Positions 1 to 8,619 of a stretch of DNA of 64,000 bases are shown in pieces (within the stretch, counting starts at the first letter, position 1; each line of letters begins with the position of its first letter). This DNA is from Alkalibacillus salilacus (lineage in GTDB: Bacteria > Bacillota > Bacilli > Bacillales > Alkalibacillaceae). The notes below the pieces were generated by a model that did not search any database, was not told where the DNA came from, and saw only the letters and a list, made by a program, of their open reading frames with translations. Where the stretch lies: contig NZ_JAUSTQ010000004.1 of assembly GCF_030812915.1 (NCBI RefSeq), positions 124,001-188,000 of the forward strand, written 5' to 3'. Made by a program: the position numbers and the translations under genes.

Positions 1-18
1 AACAAGGAGGGTTCAATC

Positions 19-630
19 ATGACTGGAGTGAAAATTTGTGGTATTCGTCAAACAAGTCATGCGGAAATAGCAGCAACGTCGGGAGCCGACATGATTGGGT
101 TCGTCTTTGCTGAGAGCAAACGAAAAGTGTCGGTTGAGCAAGCCAAGCATATTGCTTCAACTTTGCCTGGATCTATCCAAAAAGTAGGCGTCTTTGTTAA
201 TGCATCGAAAGACACTTTAGAACAAACAGCTCATGAAGTGGGCTTAGATTATGTGCAATTACACGGGGATGAATCACCAGAGTTTTGTGAGCAATTGAAT
301 GTTCCTTATATTAAATCGTTTCGGATTAACACAGTGGCAGATTTAGAGAAAACCAAAAATTATGTTGGGGCAAGCTATTTACTGCTCGATAGTGCAAGTG
401 GTCCTTATCAAGGCGGGAATGGCACGACTTTCGATTGGAGTGTTTTAGACAATCTACCATTCGACAGAAACCAACTGATTCTCGCAGGAGGATTGAACAC
501 GCGTAATATTAATCAAGCGATTGAACAAACGACACCAGCAATCGTAGATGTCTCTAGTGGTGTCGAGGAAGATGGTCAAAAAAGTAATCAATTAATCAAA
601 GATTTTATTAAACTTGTAAAGGAGAGCTAA
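19..630 (+). CDS. trpF: phosphoribosylanthranilate isomerase
   Basis: Converts phosphoribosyl-anthranilate to the ribulose isomer (CdRP) in cytoplasmic tryptophan synthesis. The 203-residue length fits the single-domain TIM barrel. The N-terminal VKICGIR motif carries the catalytic Cys, a second catalytic acid lies in LLLDSASG (about residue 123), and the phosphate-binding loops ILAGGLN and VDVSSGVE are present. The ATG is preceded by AAGGAGG, and trpB begins 2 nt after the stop, so this is the interior of a trp operon whose earlier genes lie left of the window. Family assignment is confident; nothing is unusual. Confidence 0.97.
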   Translation: MTGVKICGIRQTSHAEIAATSGADMIGFVFAESKRKVSVEQAKHIASTLPGSIQKVGVFVNASKDTLEQTAHEVGLDYVQLHGDESPEFCEQLNVPYIKSFRINTVADLEKTKNYVGASYLLLDSASGPYQGGNGTTFDWSVLDNLPFDRNQLILAGGLNTRNINQAIEQTTPAIVDVSSGVEEDGQKSNQLIKDFIKLVKES

Positions 631-632
631 CC

Positions 633-1817
633 ATGGAACAAACTCAACAATCAAATGGTATGTACGGTCCATATGGTGGCCGCTTCATCCCTGAAACATT
701 AATGGGCGCTGTACAAGAATTAGAAGCGTCATACGAGGAAGCGATACAAGATGAAGCTTTTCAAGCGCGATTACAGCAATTACTCAAACAATATGTTGGT
801 CGTGAGAACCCTCTTTATTTTGCGGCTAATCTAACAGAAGAAATTGGTGGCGCTAGAATCTATTTAAAACGTGAAGACCTGAATCATACTGGCGCTCATA
901 AAATTAATAACACCATTGGTCAAGCACTACTCACCGAACGAATGGGTAAACGTAAAGTCGTAGCTGAAACAGGCGCTGGTCAACATGGTGTCGCGACAGC
1001 TACCGTTTGCGCATTACTTAATTTAGACTGCGTAATCTTCATGGGTGCGGAAGATATGAAACGTCAGAAATTGAACGTCTTTCGTATGGAATTGCTTGGT
1101 GCAAAAGTCGAAGCAGTCGAACAAGGAAGTGCAACGCTTAAAGACGCTGTTAATGAAGCACTTCGTTATTGGGTAAGCAACGTCGACGATACTCATTACA
1201 TTATGGGGTCTGTCCTTGGTCCTCATCCTTTTCCTAAAATGGTTCGTGACTTTCAAAGTGTGATTGGGCGTGAAACAAAACAACAGCACCTAGACGCAGA
1301 AGGTCAATTACCTGATGCCGTCGTCGCTTGTGTAGGTGGCGGAAGTAATGCGATGGGGATGTTCTATCCATTCATCGATGATCACGTCGCATTATACGGA
1401 ATTGAAGCTGCGGGTGAAGGTGTTGAAACTGATCACCACGCAGCCACTTTAACAAAAGGTTCACCAGGAATTCTGCATGGGGCTATGATGTATTTATTAC
1501 AAGATGAAGCAGGACAGATTCTAGAAGCAAGTTCTATTTCAGCAGGACTCGATTACCCTGGCGTTGGACCCGAACACAGCTATTTAAAAGATACAGATCG
1601 TGTTCACTATCTTGCTGTCACAGATGATGATGCACTTGAAGCGTTTCAGTTATTATCACGTACCGAAGGGATAATTCCAGCGTTAGAAAGTTCGCATGCG
1701 GTTGCTGAAGCGGTTAAGATTGCCAAGACAATGAGCCCAGATGAGTCACTTGTTATTTGTTTATCTGGACGTGGCGACAAAGACGTCGAAGCTGTGCAAG
1801 AACATTTACAAAGTTAG
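633..1817 (+). CDS. trpB: tryptophan synthase beta chain
   Basis: PLP enzyme that joins indole and serine to make tryptophan, working with the trpA product. At 394 residues it has normal TrpB1 length. The PLP lysine lies in the motif [10 protein letters not shown] (about residues 84-93), and the phosphate loop GGGSNAMG is at about 235. The channel glutamate lies in AETGAGQHG (about 109), and the C-terminal SGRGDKD motif is intact. A GGAGAG ribosome site precedes the ATG. trpA starts 10 nt downstream, as expected for stoichiometric expression of the complex. Confidence 0.98.
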   Translation: MEQTQQSNGMYGPYGGRFIPETLMGAVQELEASYEEAIQDEAFQARLQQLLKQYVGRENPLYFAANLTEEIGGARIYLKREDLNHTGAHKINNTIGQALLTERMGKRKVVAETGAGQHGVATATVCALLNLDCVIFMGAEDMKRQKLNVFRMELLGAKVEAVEQGSATLKDAVNEALRYWVSNVDDTHYIMGSVLGPHPFPKMVRDFQSVIGRETKQQHLDAEGQLPDAVVACVGGGSNAMGMFYPFIDDHVALYGIEAAGEGVETDHHAATLTKGSPGILHGAMMYLLQDEAGQILEASSISAGLDYPGVGPEHSYLKDTDRVHYLAVTDDDALEAFQLLSRTEGIIPALESSHAVAEAVKIAKTMSPDESLVICLSGRGDKDVEAVQEHLQS

Positions 1818-1827
1818 GAGGCCAATC

Positions 1828-2622
1828 ATGGAAACAATCACGCACGGTAAACAATATATGCAAGTCGTCTTTAATCAAACGCTTGAACAAAACGAAAAAA
1901 TCTTTGTTCCCTACATCATGGGTGGTGATGGAGGGATTGAATCACTTATTCCTACATTACAGCAGCTCGACCAAGCTGGTGCTACTGCCATTGAAATCGG
2001 TATTCCTTTTTCAGACCCAGTAGCTGATGGCCCGACCATTCAAGAAGCTGGTAAACGCGCTCGTGAAACAGGGGTGACTTTACAACAGATCCTTGATAAA
2101 CTGGCAGAGGAACGCCAATCAATTAAAGCGCCGATTATTGTCATGACCTATCTAAATCCGATATTTCAATTTGGTGTAGATCGCTTTATGGAAGTTGCTC
2201 AATCAGCAGGAATTGATGGACTAATTATTCCCGATTTACCACTCGAACACGAAAGTTTTATTCGACAAGCAAAAGAAAAGTACGGCTTAGCCCTAATCCA
2301 ACTTGTTTCATTAACAAGTTCCAAAGAACGGATTAAACAAATTGCTCAAGCGTCAGAAGGTTTCTTATATGCTGTGACGGTTAATGGAATTACAGGAGCT
2401 CGTCAAACATTTGCGGATGATTTAGCAACACATTTCGAATTACTTCAAACATATAGTGATGTCCCTGTATTGGCTGGTTTCGGCATATCGACACCAGACC
2501 ATGTTCAGTCCATGACAGAAGTGGCTGACGGTGTGGTTGTTGGAAGCCAGATTATTCAAAGCTTAAAGGCTAATGACTTCGACCATATCCACGCTTTAAT
2601 TAATGCAAAAGACAATCAATAG
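1828..2622 (+). CDS. trpA: tryptophan synthase alpha chain
   Basis: Cleaves indole-3-glycerol phosphate to indole and glyceraldehyde-3-phosphate; the indole is channelled to TrpB. The ATG at 1828 is chosen because AGGAGG lies 6-7 nt upstream; the frame is open further upstream inside trpB but has no ribosome site there. The 264-residue TIM barrel carries the catalytic Glu in AIEIGIPFSDP and Asp in ADGPTIQ, and the phosphate loop GFGIST. It is the last biosynthetic gene of the operon. The next gene begins 16 nt after its stop and may be co-transcribed. Confidence 0.97.
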   Translation: METITHGKQYMQVVFNQTLEQNEKIFVPYIMGGDGGIESLIPTLQQLDQAGATAIEIGIPFSDPVADGPTIQEAGKRARETGVTLQQILDKLAEERQSIKAPIIVMTYLNPIFQFGVDRFMEVAQSAGIDGLIIPDLPLEHESFIRQAKEKYGLALIQLVSLTSSKERIKQIAQASEGFLYAVTVNGITGARQTFADDLATHFELLQTYSDVPVLAGFGISTPDHVQSMTEVADGVVVGSQIIQSLKANDFDHIHALINAKDNQ

Positions 2623-2638
2623 AAAGATGTGACATCCC

Positions 2639-3382
2639 ATGTTAGAGATCATCATCCTCTTTTTCGTCGGTATGAGTGCAACTGTCTTAGGAACACTTGC
2701 CGGCGGAGGAGGTTTAATCAGCTTACCAGCAATGCTTGCACTAGGTATTCCCGTCCATTCAGCAATTGGAGCCAATAAAGTAACCAACTCAATCAGTTCG
2801 TTCATAATCTTCTTCATGGTACTGCGTCACCGTGGTGTAACACTGAATGAAGGATTAAAAATCGTACCCATTAGTTTAGCGGGCGGTATAACCGGGGGCT
2901 ATGTGGCGTCTATTATTCCGCCTGATCTGATGTATAAGATTGCAATTGGTCTATTAATCTTTGCCTTTTTATTTTCATTTATTAGCAAAGCGTCATTTGA
3001 TGGCACTAATACATTTCGTTTTAAAACACGTGGAACACCGCTCTTATATGGGATCGGAATATATGACGGCGTGTTTGGGCCAGGTCAAGGCACATTAATG
3101 CTTTATGTCTTCTCCTACCTTCGTATTGCTTATTACCGTGCGGTTGGCCTTATGCGTGCAGCCACCTTTGCTAGTTGCTTTGGTGCTGCGATCAGTTATA
3201 TTGCCTCAGGCCATGTGATCTGGTCCCTCACATTCACCTTAATATGTGGTTCATTAATCGGGGCTCAAATCGGTGTGCGCCTAGCTGGTAAACTTAATCC
3301 TAACCACATTAAACCGCTCTTACGTATCGTAACAGCAATCCTAATTATTTATGTCTTAATCGATAATGTCTGGTTAACATAA
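2639..3382 (+). CDS. TSUP (TauE/SafE) family membrane permease
   Basis: A 247-residue polytopic membrane protein of the TauE/SafE (TSUP) family, whose members export or import organosulfur anions and related acids. Two repeats each begin with a glycine-rich segment: GTLAGGGGLISLP (about residues 18-30) and GVFGPGQGTLMLY (about 144-156), which is the family signature. About eight hydrophobic helices can be drawn. The ribosome site is weak (AGAAAG). It follows trpA after 16 nt, so read-through from the trp operon is likely, but nothing in the sequence fixes the substrate. No clear terminator separates it from the iron-uptake promoter downstream. Confidence 0.85.
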   Translation: MLEIIILFFVGMSATVLGTLAGGGGLISLPAMLALGIPVHSAIGANKVTNSISSFIIFFMVLRHRGVTLNEGLKIVPISLAGGITGGYVASIIPPDLMYKIAIGLLIFAFLFSFISKASFDGTNTFRFKTRGTPLLYGIGIYDGVFGPGQGTLMLYVFSYLRIAYYRAVGLMRAATFASCFGAAISYIASGHVIWSLTFTLICGSLIGAQIGVRLAGKLNPNHIKPLLRIVTAILIIYVLIDNVWLT

Positions 3383-3413
3383 ATCCATATCCCCACCATT
3401 TTCCAAAAATAAT

Positions 3414-3492
3414 TGAAAATAATTCTCAATTTCTGTTGACTCTCCACCCACTGGAGAGTTTATTATTTAATATAGATTGATAATCATTATCA
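3414..3492 (+). promoter_or_regulatory. Promoter of siderophore operon: two Fur boxes plus MerR-type spacer dyad
   Basis: A perfect 7-1-7 Fur box TGATAATCATTATCA lies at 3478-3492, and a degenerate one (TGAAAATAATTCTCA) at 3414-3428. Between them are a -35 TTGACT (3436-3441) and a -10 TATTAT (3461-3466) with a 19-bp spacer. The spacer region holds a perfect dyad, ACTCTCCA (3439-3446) and TGGAGAGT (3452-3459). A 19-bp spacer filled by a dyad is the hallmark of MerR-activated promoters. TTGACTCTCC is also, from memory, how the B. subtilis bmr promoter controlled by BmrR begins. The Fur box covers roughly +5 to +19. The sites are seen in the sequence; dual control is inferred. Confidence 0.8.
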
Positions 3493-3527
3493 ATTAAACG
3501 AGAATGTCATTAGAAAGTTTGTGTCCT

Positions 3528-4478
3528 ATGAAACAACGCTACTTACTCATTGTACTAGTCGTGTTATCCGTTCTTTCAGTCTTTATCGGCGTAACAAGTC
3601 TAAACATTAGTGATATCACGAGCCTAACAGATCAACAGCAGCAAATTCTTTGGCAGAGCCGAATCCCTCGGCTGATCAGTATTATTATTGCTGGAGCTAC
3701 AATGGCTGTAGGCGGATTAATTATGCAACAACTGAGTCGAAACAAATTTGTATCACCTACTACTGCAGGCACCATGGATTCTGCACGGCTTGGTATTCTC
3801 GTCTCACTCTTAGTATTCACATCAGCTAGCCCAATGCTACAGGCACTGACAGCAATGGTATTCGCCGTTCTTGGCACAATGGTTTTTATGAAAATACTCG
3901 ATAAAATTAAATTTAAAGATGCTATTTTCATTCCACTTGTCGGGATTATGTTCGGTAATATCATCGGCTCTATTACGATGTTTTTCGCCTATCAACATGA
4001 TTTAATTCAAAGCATGTCTTCTTGGTTACAAGGCGATTTCTCAATGATTTTAGCGGGTCGTTATGAATTGCTGTACATAAGCATCCCGCTCCTAGCAGTG
4101 GCTTACGGTTACGCGAATAAATTTACGATTGCTGGAATGGGTGAAGATTTCTCAACGAACTTAGGCTTGAATCATAAACAAGTTGTTAATATTGGTCTAA
4201 TTATTGTAGCGGTATCAACATCTGTTGTCGTCCTAACTGTCGGGCTCATTCCATTTTTAGGACTCATTATTCCAAATATCGTGTCTATTTATCATGGGGA
4301 TCATTTACGTAAAAACTTACCCCATACAGCCATACTCGGTGCCTTGTTCGTTCTAGCTTGTGACATTCTCGGTCGCGTCATCATTTATCCATACGAAATC
4401 CCAATCGGCTTGACTGTTGGTGTGATTGGCAGCGGTACATTCATCTATTTATTGTTAAGGAGAAAGGCATATGCATAA
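3528..4478 (+). CDS. yclN: petrobactin-type siderophore ABC permease (YclN-like)
   Basis: First of two FecCD-type permease subunits importing ferric siderophore across the membrane. It strongly resembles B. subtilis YclN: the starts (MKQRYLL here), QQLSRNKFVSPTTAGTMD, SSWLQGDFS and PFLGLIIPNI all match the family. The 316-residue protein has about nine membrane segments. The start at 3528 matches YclN; an in-frame ATG at 3504 would add eight residues but has no better ribosome site (AGAAAG lies 10 nt before 3528). The last 8 nt overlap yclO. It is first in an operon behind the Fur/MerR promoter. Confidence 0.92.
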   Translation: MKQRYLLIVLVVLSVLSVFIGVTSLNISDITSLTDQQQQILWQSRIPRLISIIIAGATMAVGGLIMQQLSRNKFVSPTTAGTMDSARLGILVSLLVFTSASPMLQALTAMVFAVLGTMVFMKILDKIKFKDAIFIPLVGIMFGNIIGSITMFFAYQHDLIQSMSSWLQGDFSMILAGRYELLYISIPLLAVAYGYANKFTIAGMGEDFSTNLGLNHKQVVNIGLIIVAVSTSVVVLTVGLIPFLGLIIPNIVSIYHGDHLRKNLPHTAILGALFVLACDILGRVIIYPYEIPIGLTVGVIGSGTFIYLLLRRKAYA

Positions 4479-5415
4479 CCGAACGAAACTTGTCATTCTC
4501 AGTATTCTCTCACTCGGGTTAATCGCGATATTCCTTTTCTCAAACTTAGATGGGCATTGGGATTATGTACTACCTAGAAGGGCGATGAAAATTTTCGCCA
4601 TCGTTTTAACAGGGAGTGCCATTGCTTTTTCAACAGTCATTTTCCAAACAGTCACGAATAATCGCATTTTAACACCAAGTATTATTGGGTTAGACTCACT
4701 CTATTTACTAATTCAAACTGGTCTCATCTTCCTGTTTGGCTCAACTCATTCACTTATGAATCAATACGTTAACTTTTTCATTTCAGTTGGATTCATGATT
4801 GTTTTTGCTTTACTGCTCTATCACTTTTTATTTAAGCGTGAAGGTGAAAACATTTATTTTCTATTATTAGTTGGGTTGATTTTCGGGACATTTTTCAATA
4901 GTTTATCAGAATTTATGCAAGTATTAATCGACCCAAATGAGTTCCAAGTCGTACAAGATCAAATGTTTGCTAGTTTTAACAATGTGAACACAGATTTGTT
5001 TTATATTGCGCTTGCAGGTATGGCTGTTACAACTCTCTACTTCTTGAAGTTTGCAAAGTTTTTAGATGTCTTATCACTTGGCAAAGATCAAGCAATTAAT
5101 CTTGGCCTTAATTACGATTATATTGTGAAGCAAATCTTTATTATTGTAGCAATCTTAGTCTCCATAGCCACCGTACTTGTTGGTCCGATTACGTTTTTAG
5201 GTCTATTAGTTGCTAATGTCGCTTACGAGTTCTTAAAAACCTATCGGCATCGTGTACTGATTTTAGGTGCGATTTTGGTTAGTATCATTGCTTTAGTCGG
5301 CGGACAATTAATTGTCGAACGTGTCTTCACATTTTCAACAACAATCTCAGTCATTATCAACTTCGCTGGCGGTGTGTATTTTATTTATCTTTTATTAAGG
5401 GAGAGTCGAGCATGA
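4471..5415 (+). CDS. yclO: petrobactin-type siderophore ABC permease (YclO-like)
   Basis: Second FecCD-type permease subunit (314 residues) that pairs with the preceding gene product. The family features GSAIAFSTVIFQTVTNNRIL, SLGKDQAINLGL and GPITFLGLLVAN (the cytoplasmic loop that contacts the ATPase) are present. The ATG lies inside the last codons of yclN behind GGAGAAAGG, implying translational coupling, and the stop overlaps the next start as ATGA. Gene order N-O-P-Q is the same as in B. subtilis yclNOPQ. Confidence 0.92.
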   Translation: MHNRTKLVILSILSLGLIAIFLFSNLDGHWDYVLPRRAMKIFAIVLTGSAIAFSTVIFQTVTNNRILTPSIIGLDSLYLLIQTGLIFLFGSTHSLMNQYVNFFISVGFMIVFALLLYHFLFKREGENIYFLLLVGLIFGTFFNSLSEFMQVLIDPNEFQVVQDQMFASFNNVNTDLFYIALAGMAVTTLYFLKFAKFLDVLSLGKDQAINLGLNYDYIVKQIFIIVAILVSIATVLVGPITFLGLLVANVAYEFLKTYRHRVLILGAILVSIIALVGGQLIVERVFTFSTTISVIINFAGGVYFIYLLLRESRA

Positions 5416-6170
5416 TTGAAGTAAAAGAGCTATCAAAAACATATGGTGACAAACCTGTTGTAAACAATGTCTCGGTCAATATCCAAAAAGGGAAAATCAC
5501 TTCTTTCATTGGACCTAATGGGGCTGGTAAAAGCACCCTATTATCAGCCGTTAGCCGACTGATTAAATATGACATCGGCAATATTGATATCGATCAGCAA
5601 TCAATCAGTCAGTGGAAAAACCGGGAATTATCCAAGAAGATGGCGATTTTAAAACAGGCAAATAACATTACTGTTCGATTAACCGTCCGCGAGCTTGTCT
5701 CATTTGGTCGTTTCCCCTATTCTCAAGGCAATCTAACACCAGAGGATATCGACCACATCGACGAGGCCATCGCCTTTATGGAATTAGAAAACCTAGAGAA
5801 CCAATATCTAGATGAGCTAAGTGGCGGGCAGAAGCAACGAGCTCACATCGCAATGGTTATTGCTCAGGATACGGATTATATCTTACTCGATGAACCGTTA
5901 AACAATTTAGATATGAAGCATGCCGTTCAGATTATGAAAGTTTTACGCCGACTTGTTGATGAACTTGGGAAAACAGTCGTCATTGTGATTCATGATATAA
6001 ATTTCGCTTCGTTTTATTCAGACTATATCGTCGCGCTAAAAGAAGGTGAAATTATTAACCAAGGACCAGTCGATGACATTATTGAAGAATCTTCACTTAA
6101 AGAAATATACGATATGGATATTCCAATCAAGCAACTCGATCGTTGTAAAGTATGTGTGTACTTCGGATAA
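5412..6170 (+). CDS. yclP: petrobactin-type siderophore ABC ATPase (YclP-like)
   Basis: Cytoplasmic ATPase that powers the YclNO permease. The 252-residue protein has Walker A GPNGAGKST (about residues 34-42), Q-loop, signature LSGGQKQR (about 137), Walker B YILLDEPLNNLD and the switch His in VIHDINF. It starts by ATGA overlap with yclO. The length is normal for FecE-type ATPases. A 29-nt gap with its own GAGGTGA ribosome site follows before the binding protein. Confidence 0.94.
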   Translation: MIEVKELSKTYGDKPVVNNVSVNIQKGKITSFIGPNGAGKSTLLSAVSRLIKYDIGNIDIDQQSISQWKNRELSKKMAILKQANNITVRLTVRELVSFGRFPYSQGNLTPEDIDHIDEAIAFMELENLENQYLDELSGGQKQRAHIAMVIAQDTDYILLDEPLNNLDMKHAVQIMKVLRRLVDELGKTVVIVIHDINFASFYSDYIVALKEGEIINQGPVDDIIEESSLKEIYDMDIPIKQLDRCKVCVYFG

Positions 6171-6199
6171 CTAATTAAAAAATTATATGAGGTGATTAA

Positions 6200-7132
6200 A
6201 TGAAACGTATAGTATTATGGTTTACATTAGGAGTTGTCGCATTATTTTTAGCAGCTTGCGGTTCAGCTGATGCTGAGGAAGGAAATAATAGTAGTGAAAC
6301 CGTAACGATTGAACATGAATTAGGAACAGCAGAAGTAGAAAAAAATCCTGAAAACGTCGTCGTCTTCGATTTCGGAATGCTAGATATGCTTGATGCTTTC
6401 GAGCTACCTGTTCAAGGTGTTCCGCAAGATAGTTTACCAGATTACCTATCTGATTACGGTAGTGAAGATTACGAGAATGCAGGTGGGTTAAAAGAACCTG
6501 ATTTCGAAGCGGTTAATGCAATGGACCCTGACTTGATTATCATCTCTGGTCGTCAACAAGATCTATATGAGGATTTTGCTGAGATTGCACCAACCGTTTA
6601 CGTTGAAACAGATTCAGAGAATTATGTTGATTCCATTACCCATAACGCTAATATTATAGGTGACGTCTTTGGCGTTCAAGATCAAGTGGATAATCGTATA
6701 AGTGATATAGAAGATCAAGTCGCTGAGGTACATGATATCGCATCAAATAGTGATGAAACCGGGTTAATTACTTTAGCAACTGGCGGTAAAGTTAGCGCTT
6801 ATGGCTCAGGTTCCCGCTTCGGTATGATTCATGATACATTGAGTGTTAAACCTGTCGATGATTCAATCGAAACATCTACCCACGGACAAAACATTTCTTT
6901 TGAATATATCGTTGAACAGGATCCTGATCATCTCTTTGTGATTGACCGTGATAAAGTCGTTAACGGCGAAGCAGCAGCAAAAGAAACGATTGAAAATGAC
7001 CTAATTAAAGGAACAACCGCTTATGAAGAAGACCAAATTCACTATCTTGACCCGCAATATTGGTACTTAGCCGATGGTGGATTACAAGCAGTTGAAAACA
7101 TGATTGAAGAAGTCCATAACGCATTGCAATAA
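6200..7132 (+). CDS. yclQ: petrobactin-binding lipoprotein (YclQ-like)
   Basis: Extracytoplasmic substrate-binding lipoprotein, 310 residues. The signal peptide ends in the lipobox LAAC (Cys20). The mature part resembles YclQ, the petrobactin receptor of B. subtilis: VVVFDFGMLD, KEPDFEAVNAMDPDLIIIS, STHGQNISFEYI and a C-terminal YLDPQYWYL all fit. The surface is more acidic than in B. subtilis, in line with a salt-loving host. It is read after yclNOP and 17 nt before the regulator gene. Substrate (petrobactin or another catecholate) is inferred from homology. Confidence 0.9.
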   Translation: MKRIVLWFTLGVVALFLAACGSADAEEGNNSSETVTIEHELGTAEVEKNPENVVVFDFGMLDMLDAFELPVQGVPQDSLPDYLSDYGSEDYENAGGLKEPDFEAVNAMDPDLIIISGRQQDLYEDFAEIAPTVYVETDSENYVDSITHNANIIGDVFGVQDQVDNRISDIEDQVAEVHDIASNSDETGLITLATGGKVSAYGSGSRFGMIHDTLSVKPVDDSIETSTHGQNISFEYIVEQDPDHLFVIDRDKVVNGEAAAKETIENDLIKGTTAYEEDQIHYLDPQYWYLADGGLQAVENMIEEVHNALQ

Positions 7133-7149
7133 CAATTGAGGTGGCAAGT

Positions 7150-7965
7150 ATGAAAGATCGCTTTACTATTGGCGAAATCGCTAAACTACACAATCTATCA
7201 GTTAAAACACTTCGTTATTATGATGAAATCGGCTTATTCAAACCAGCCGAAATTGATCCGAATAACAATTATCGCTACTACTCAACAGAGCAATTTGAAC
7301 ATTTAAACACGATTAATTATTTGCGCAGTTTAGGTGTACCTTTAAAAGATATCAAAAAGCAATTCGAGGAACGTCATTCAGACGATTTCCTCGAATTGTT
7401 AAAACGCCACCAAGAAGAAATAGCTCAAAGAATTTCAGAATTGCAACAAATTCATAAACGTGTCAATAACCGAATTAATGAGATTGATCTAGCAAAACAG
7501 TCTAACTACATTCATCAGCCATTTATAAGACATTATGAAGATCAACATATATTACAGTTAAATCACGACATTCAATCCCAGACAGATCTTGAGCTATCAT
7601 TACGGAAAATTGAAAATACATCTCACTTAACACCATCTATCTTCATTGGATCTGTTGGTGTCACTCTTCCAATTGACCGAATTAAACAAATGAAATACAA
7701 TGCTTATAATTCAGTTTTCCTTGTTATTGATGATAATCAAATAACAAACGATCTTAAAACGAAATTACCAGCTGGTAGATACGTCTGTCTATACTGTCAA
7801 GACGCACGTATTCATTCGCCAACCTATTACGAATGGCTGTTTCAGTATATTGAGAAACATCAATTAACTATTACTGGTGATGCCATTGAACGAACAATTA
7901 TTGATCAGTATATGACAAATAATCCAGAAGAATATTTATCCGAAATTCAAATACCTATTCTTTAA
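7150..7965 (+). CDS. MerR-family regulator with GyrI-like ligand domain (BmrR type)
   Basis: A 271-residue activator-type regulator. Residues 1-70 are a MerR winged helix (FTIGEIAKLHNLSVKTLRYY, then NNNYRYYSTEQF). Residues about 78-115 form a dimerisation coil. The C-terminal about 150 residues resemble the GyrI-like domain of BmrR (LPAGRYVCLY, ITGDAIER, NPEEYLSEIQIPI), which binds aromatic or cationic ligands. ATG 7150 is chosen for GAGGTGG 5 nt upstream; a GTG at 7141 is less likely. Being last in the siderophore operon, and with a matching dyad in that operon's promoter, it probably autoregulates the operon. A siderophore ligand is a guess. Confidence 0.88.
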   Translation: MKDRFTIGEIAKLHNLSVKTLRYYDEIGLFKPAEIDPNNNYRYYSTEQFEHLNTINYLRSLGVPLKDIKKQFEERHSDDFLELLKRHQEEIAQRISELQQIHKRVNNRINEIDLAKQSNYIHQPFIRHYEDQHILQLNHDIQSQTDLELSLRKIENTSHLTPSIFIGSVGVTLPIDRIKQMKYNAYNSVFLVIDDNQITNDLKTKLPAGRYVCLYCQDARIHSPTYYEWLFQYIEKHQLTITGDAIERTIIDQYMTNNPEEYLSEIQIPIL

Positions 7966-8027
7966 TAATCAATAAAAATGACATTCTAAACCTAAAAGAA
8001 ACTAAGACAAAAGTTAATCATACAAAG

Positions 8028-8072
8028 TAAAACTCGAACGATTTAATTGAAAAATTAATCGTTCGAGTTTTC
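8028..8072 (+). terminator. Rho-independent terminator after the siderophore operon
   Basis: Arms AAAACTCGAACGATT and AATCGTTCGAGTTTT form a 15-bp stem around an AT loop, ending in a short T run. Its A-rich left flank makes it usable from either strand. Confidence 0.85.
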
Positions 8073-8091
8073 TGCTTAAATGACGCTCCAG

Positions 8092-8129
8092 CAAAACACT
8101 TCGATTGCCGCGGGCGTCTACGTGTTTTG
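8092..8129. repeat. Small GC-rich inverted repeat
   Basis: CAAAACAC (8092-8099) and GTGTTTTG (8122-8129) flank a GC-rich core with CCGCGGGCG in an otherwise AT-rich gap (7966-8227). It is not coding in any frame of useful length. It may be the remnant of a dispersed repeat like the one at 18121-18323; that is a resemblance in composition only. Confidence 0.4.
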
Positions 8130-8227
8130 ATTCCGCTTTATTACTGCTTACCTATAACTGTTTCAAACAGTCGTCCTTTGTATAGCTAACTATTCTTTTG
8201 TCTCATCCTCTTGAATTTAACTAGCAA

Positions 8228-8464
8228 CTAATAAAATATTCTTTGTTTTCGTTTTTGTCTTGATAATAACCAATAACCAAGTAAAGCTATCAAAACACCT
8301 ACTTGCCACAGAGCACGTTCAGAGTCTTCCAATAAAATATATGTAACATAATTCATTAGTGATGACCAATCATTTGTGATCGACTCGACCACAACAAACA
8401 ATAATCCCGCTACAACCGAAAGGATGCCAACAACCATCATGACTTTTGCAAAACCTTTCAACAC
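8228..8464 (-). CDS. small two-TM membrane protein, unknown function
   Basis: A 78-residue protein with two hydrophobic helices (about residues 5-27 and 54-67) joined by an acidic extracellular loop, ending in a basic tail (SRQKRKQR). No family recognised. GGGGGA lies upstream; the GTG at 8464 is 3-4 nt from it and the following TTG (8461) is better spaced, so the start may be one codon later. It stands alone between a terminator and an AT hairpin. Confidence 0.6.
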   Translation of the reverse strand: MLKGFAKVMMVVGILSVVAGLLFVVVESITNDWSSLMNYVTYILLEDSERALWQVGVLIALLGYWLLSRQKRKQRIFY

Positions 8465-8568
8465 GATTCCCCCATCAATGGATTGTTTATCTCAAAACGT
8501 ATTCTCTAAATTATCAGACTTCTAAATCATTGTAGCATAATATAAAGATATTAACAGAAAATATTATC

Positions 8569-8597
8569 AATTCGTTTTAAATTTTTTAAAACGAATT
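8569..8597 (-). terminator. AT-rich 13-bp hairpin downstream of the hydrolase gene
   Basis: Perfect arms AATTCGTTTTAAA and TTTAAAACGAATT around a 3-nt loop lie 22 nt beyond the stop of the minus-strand hydrolase. The T run on that strand is poor, so termination is plausible but weak. Confidence 0.5.
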
Positions 8598-8619
8598 CTT
8601 TTTGAATAAGATTAGCGGG

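Noticed and set aside
3439-3459. Terminator after the TSUP gene
   Set aside because: The stem lies between a -35 and -10 and lacks a T run; a MerR operator explains it better, though weak termination is not excluded.
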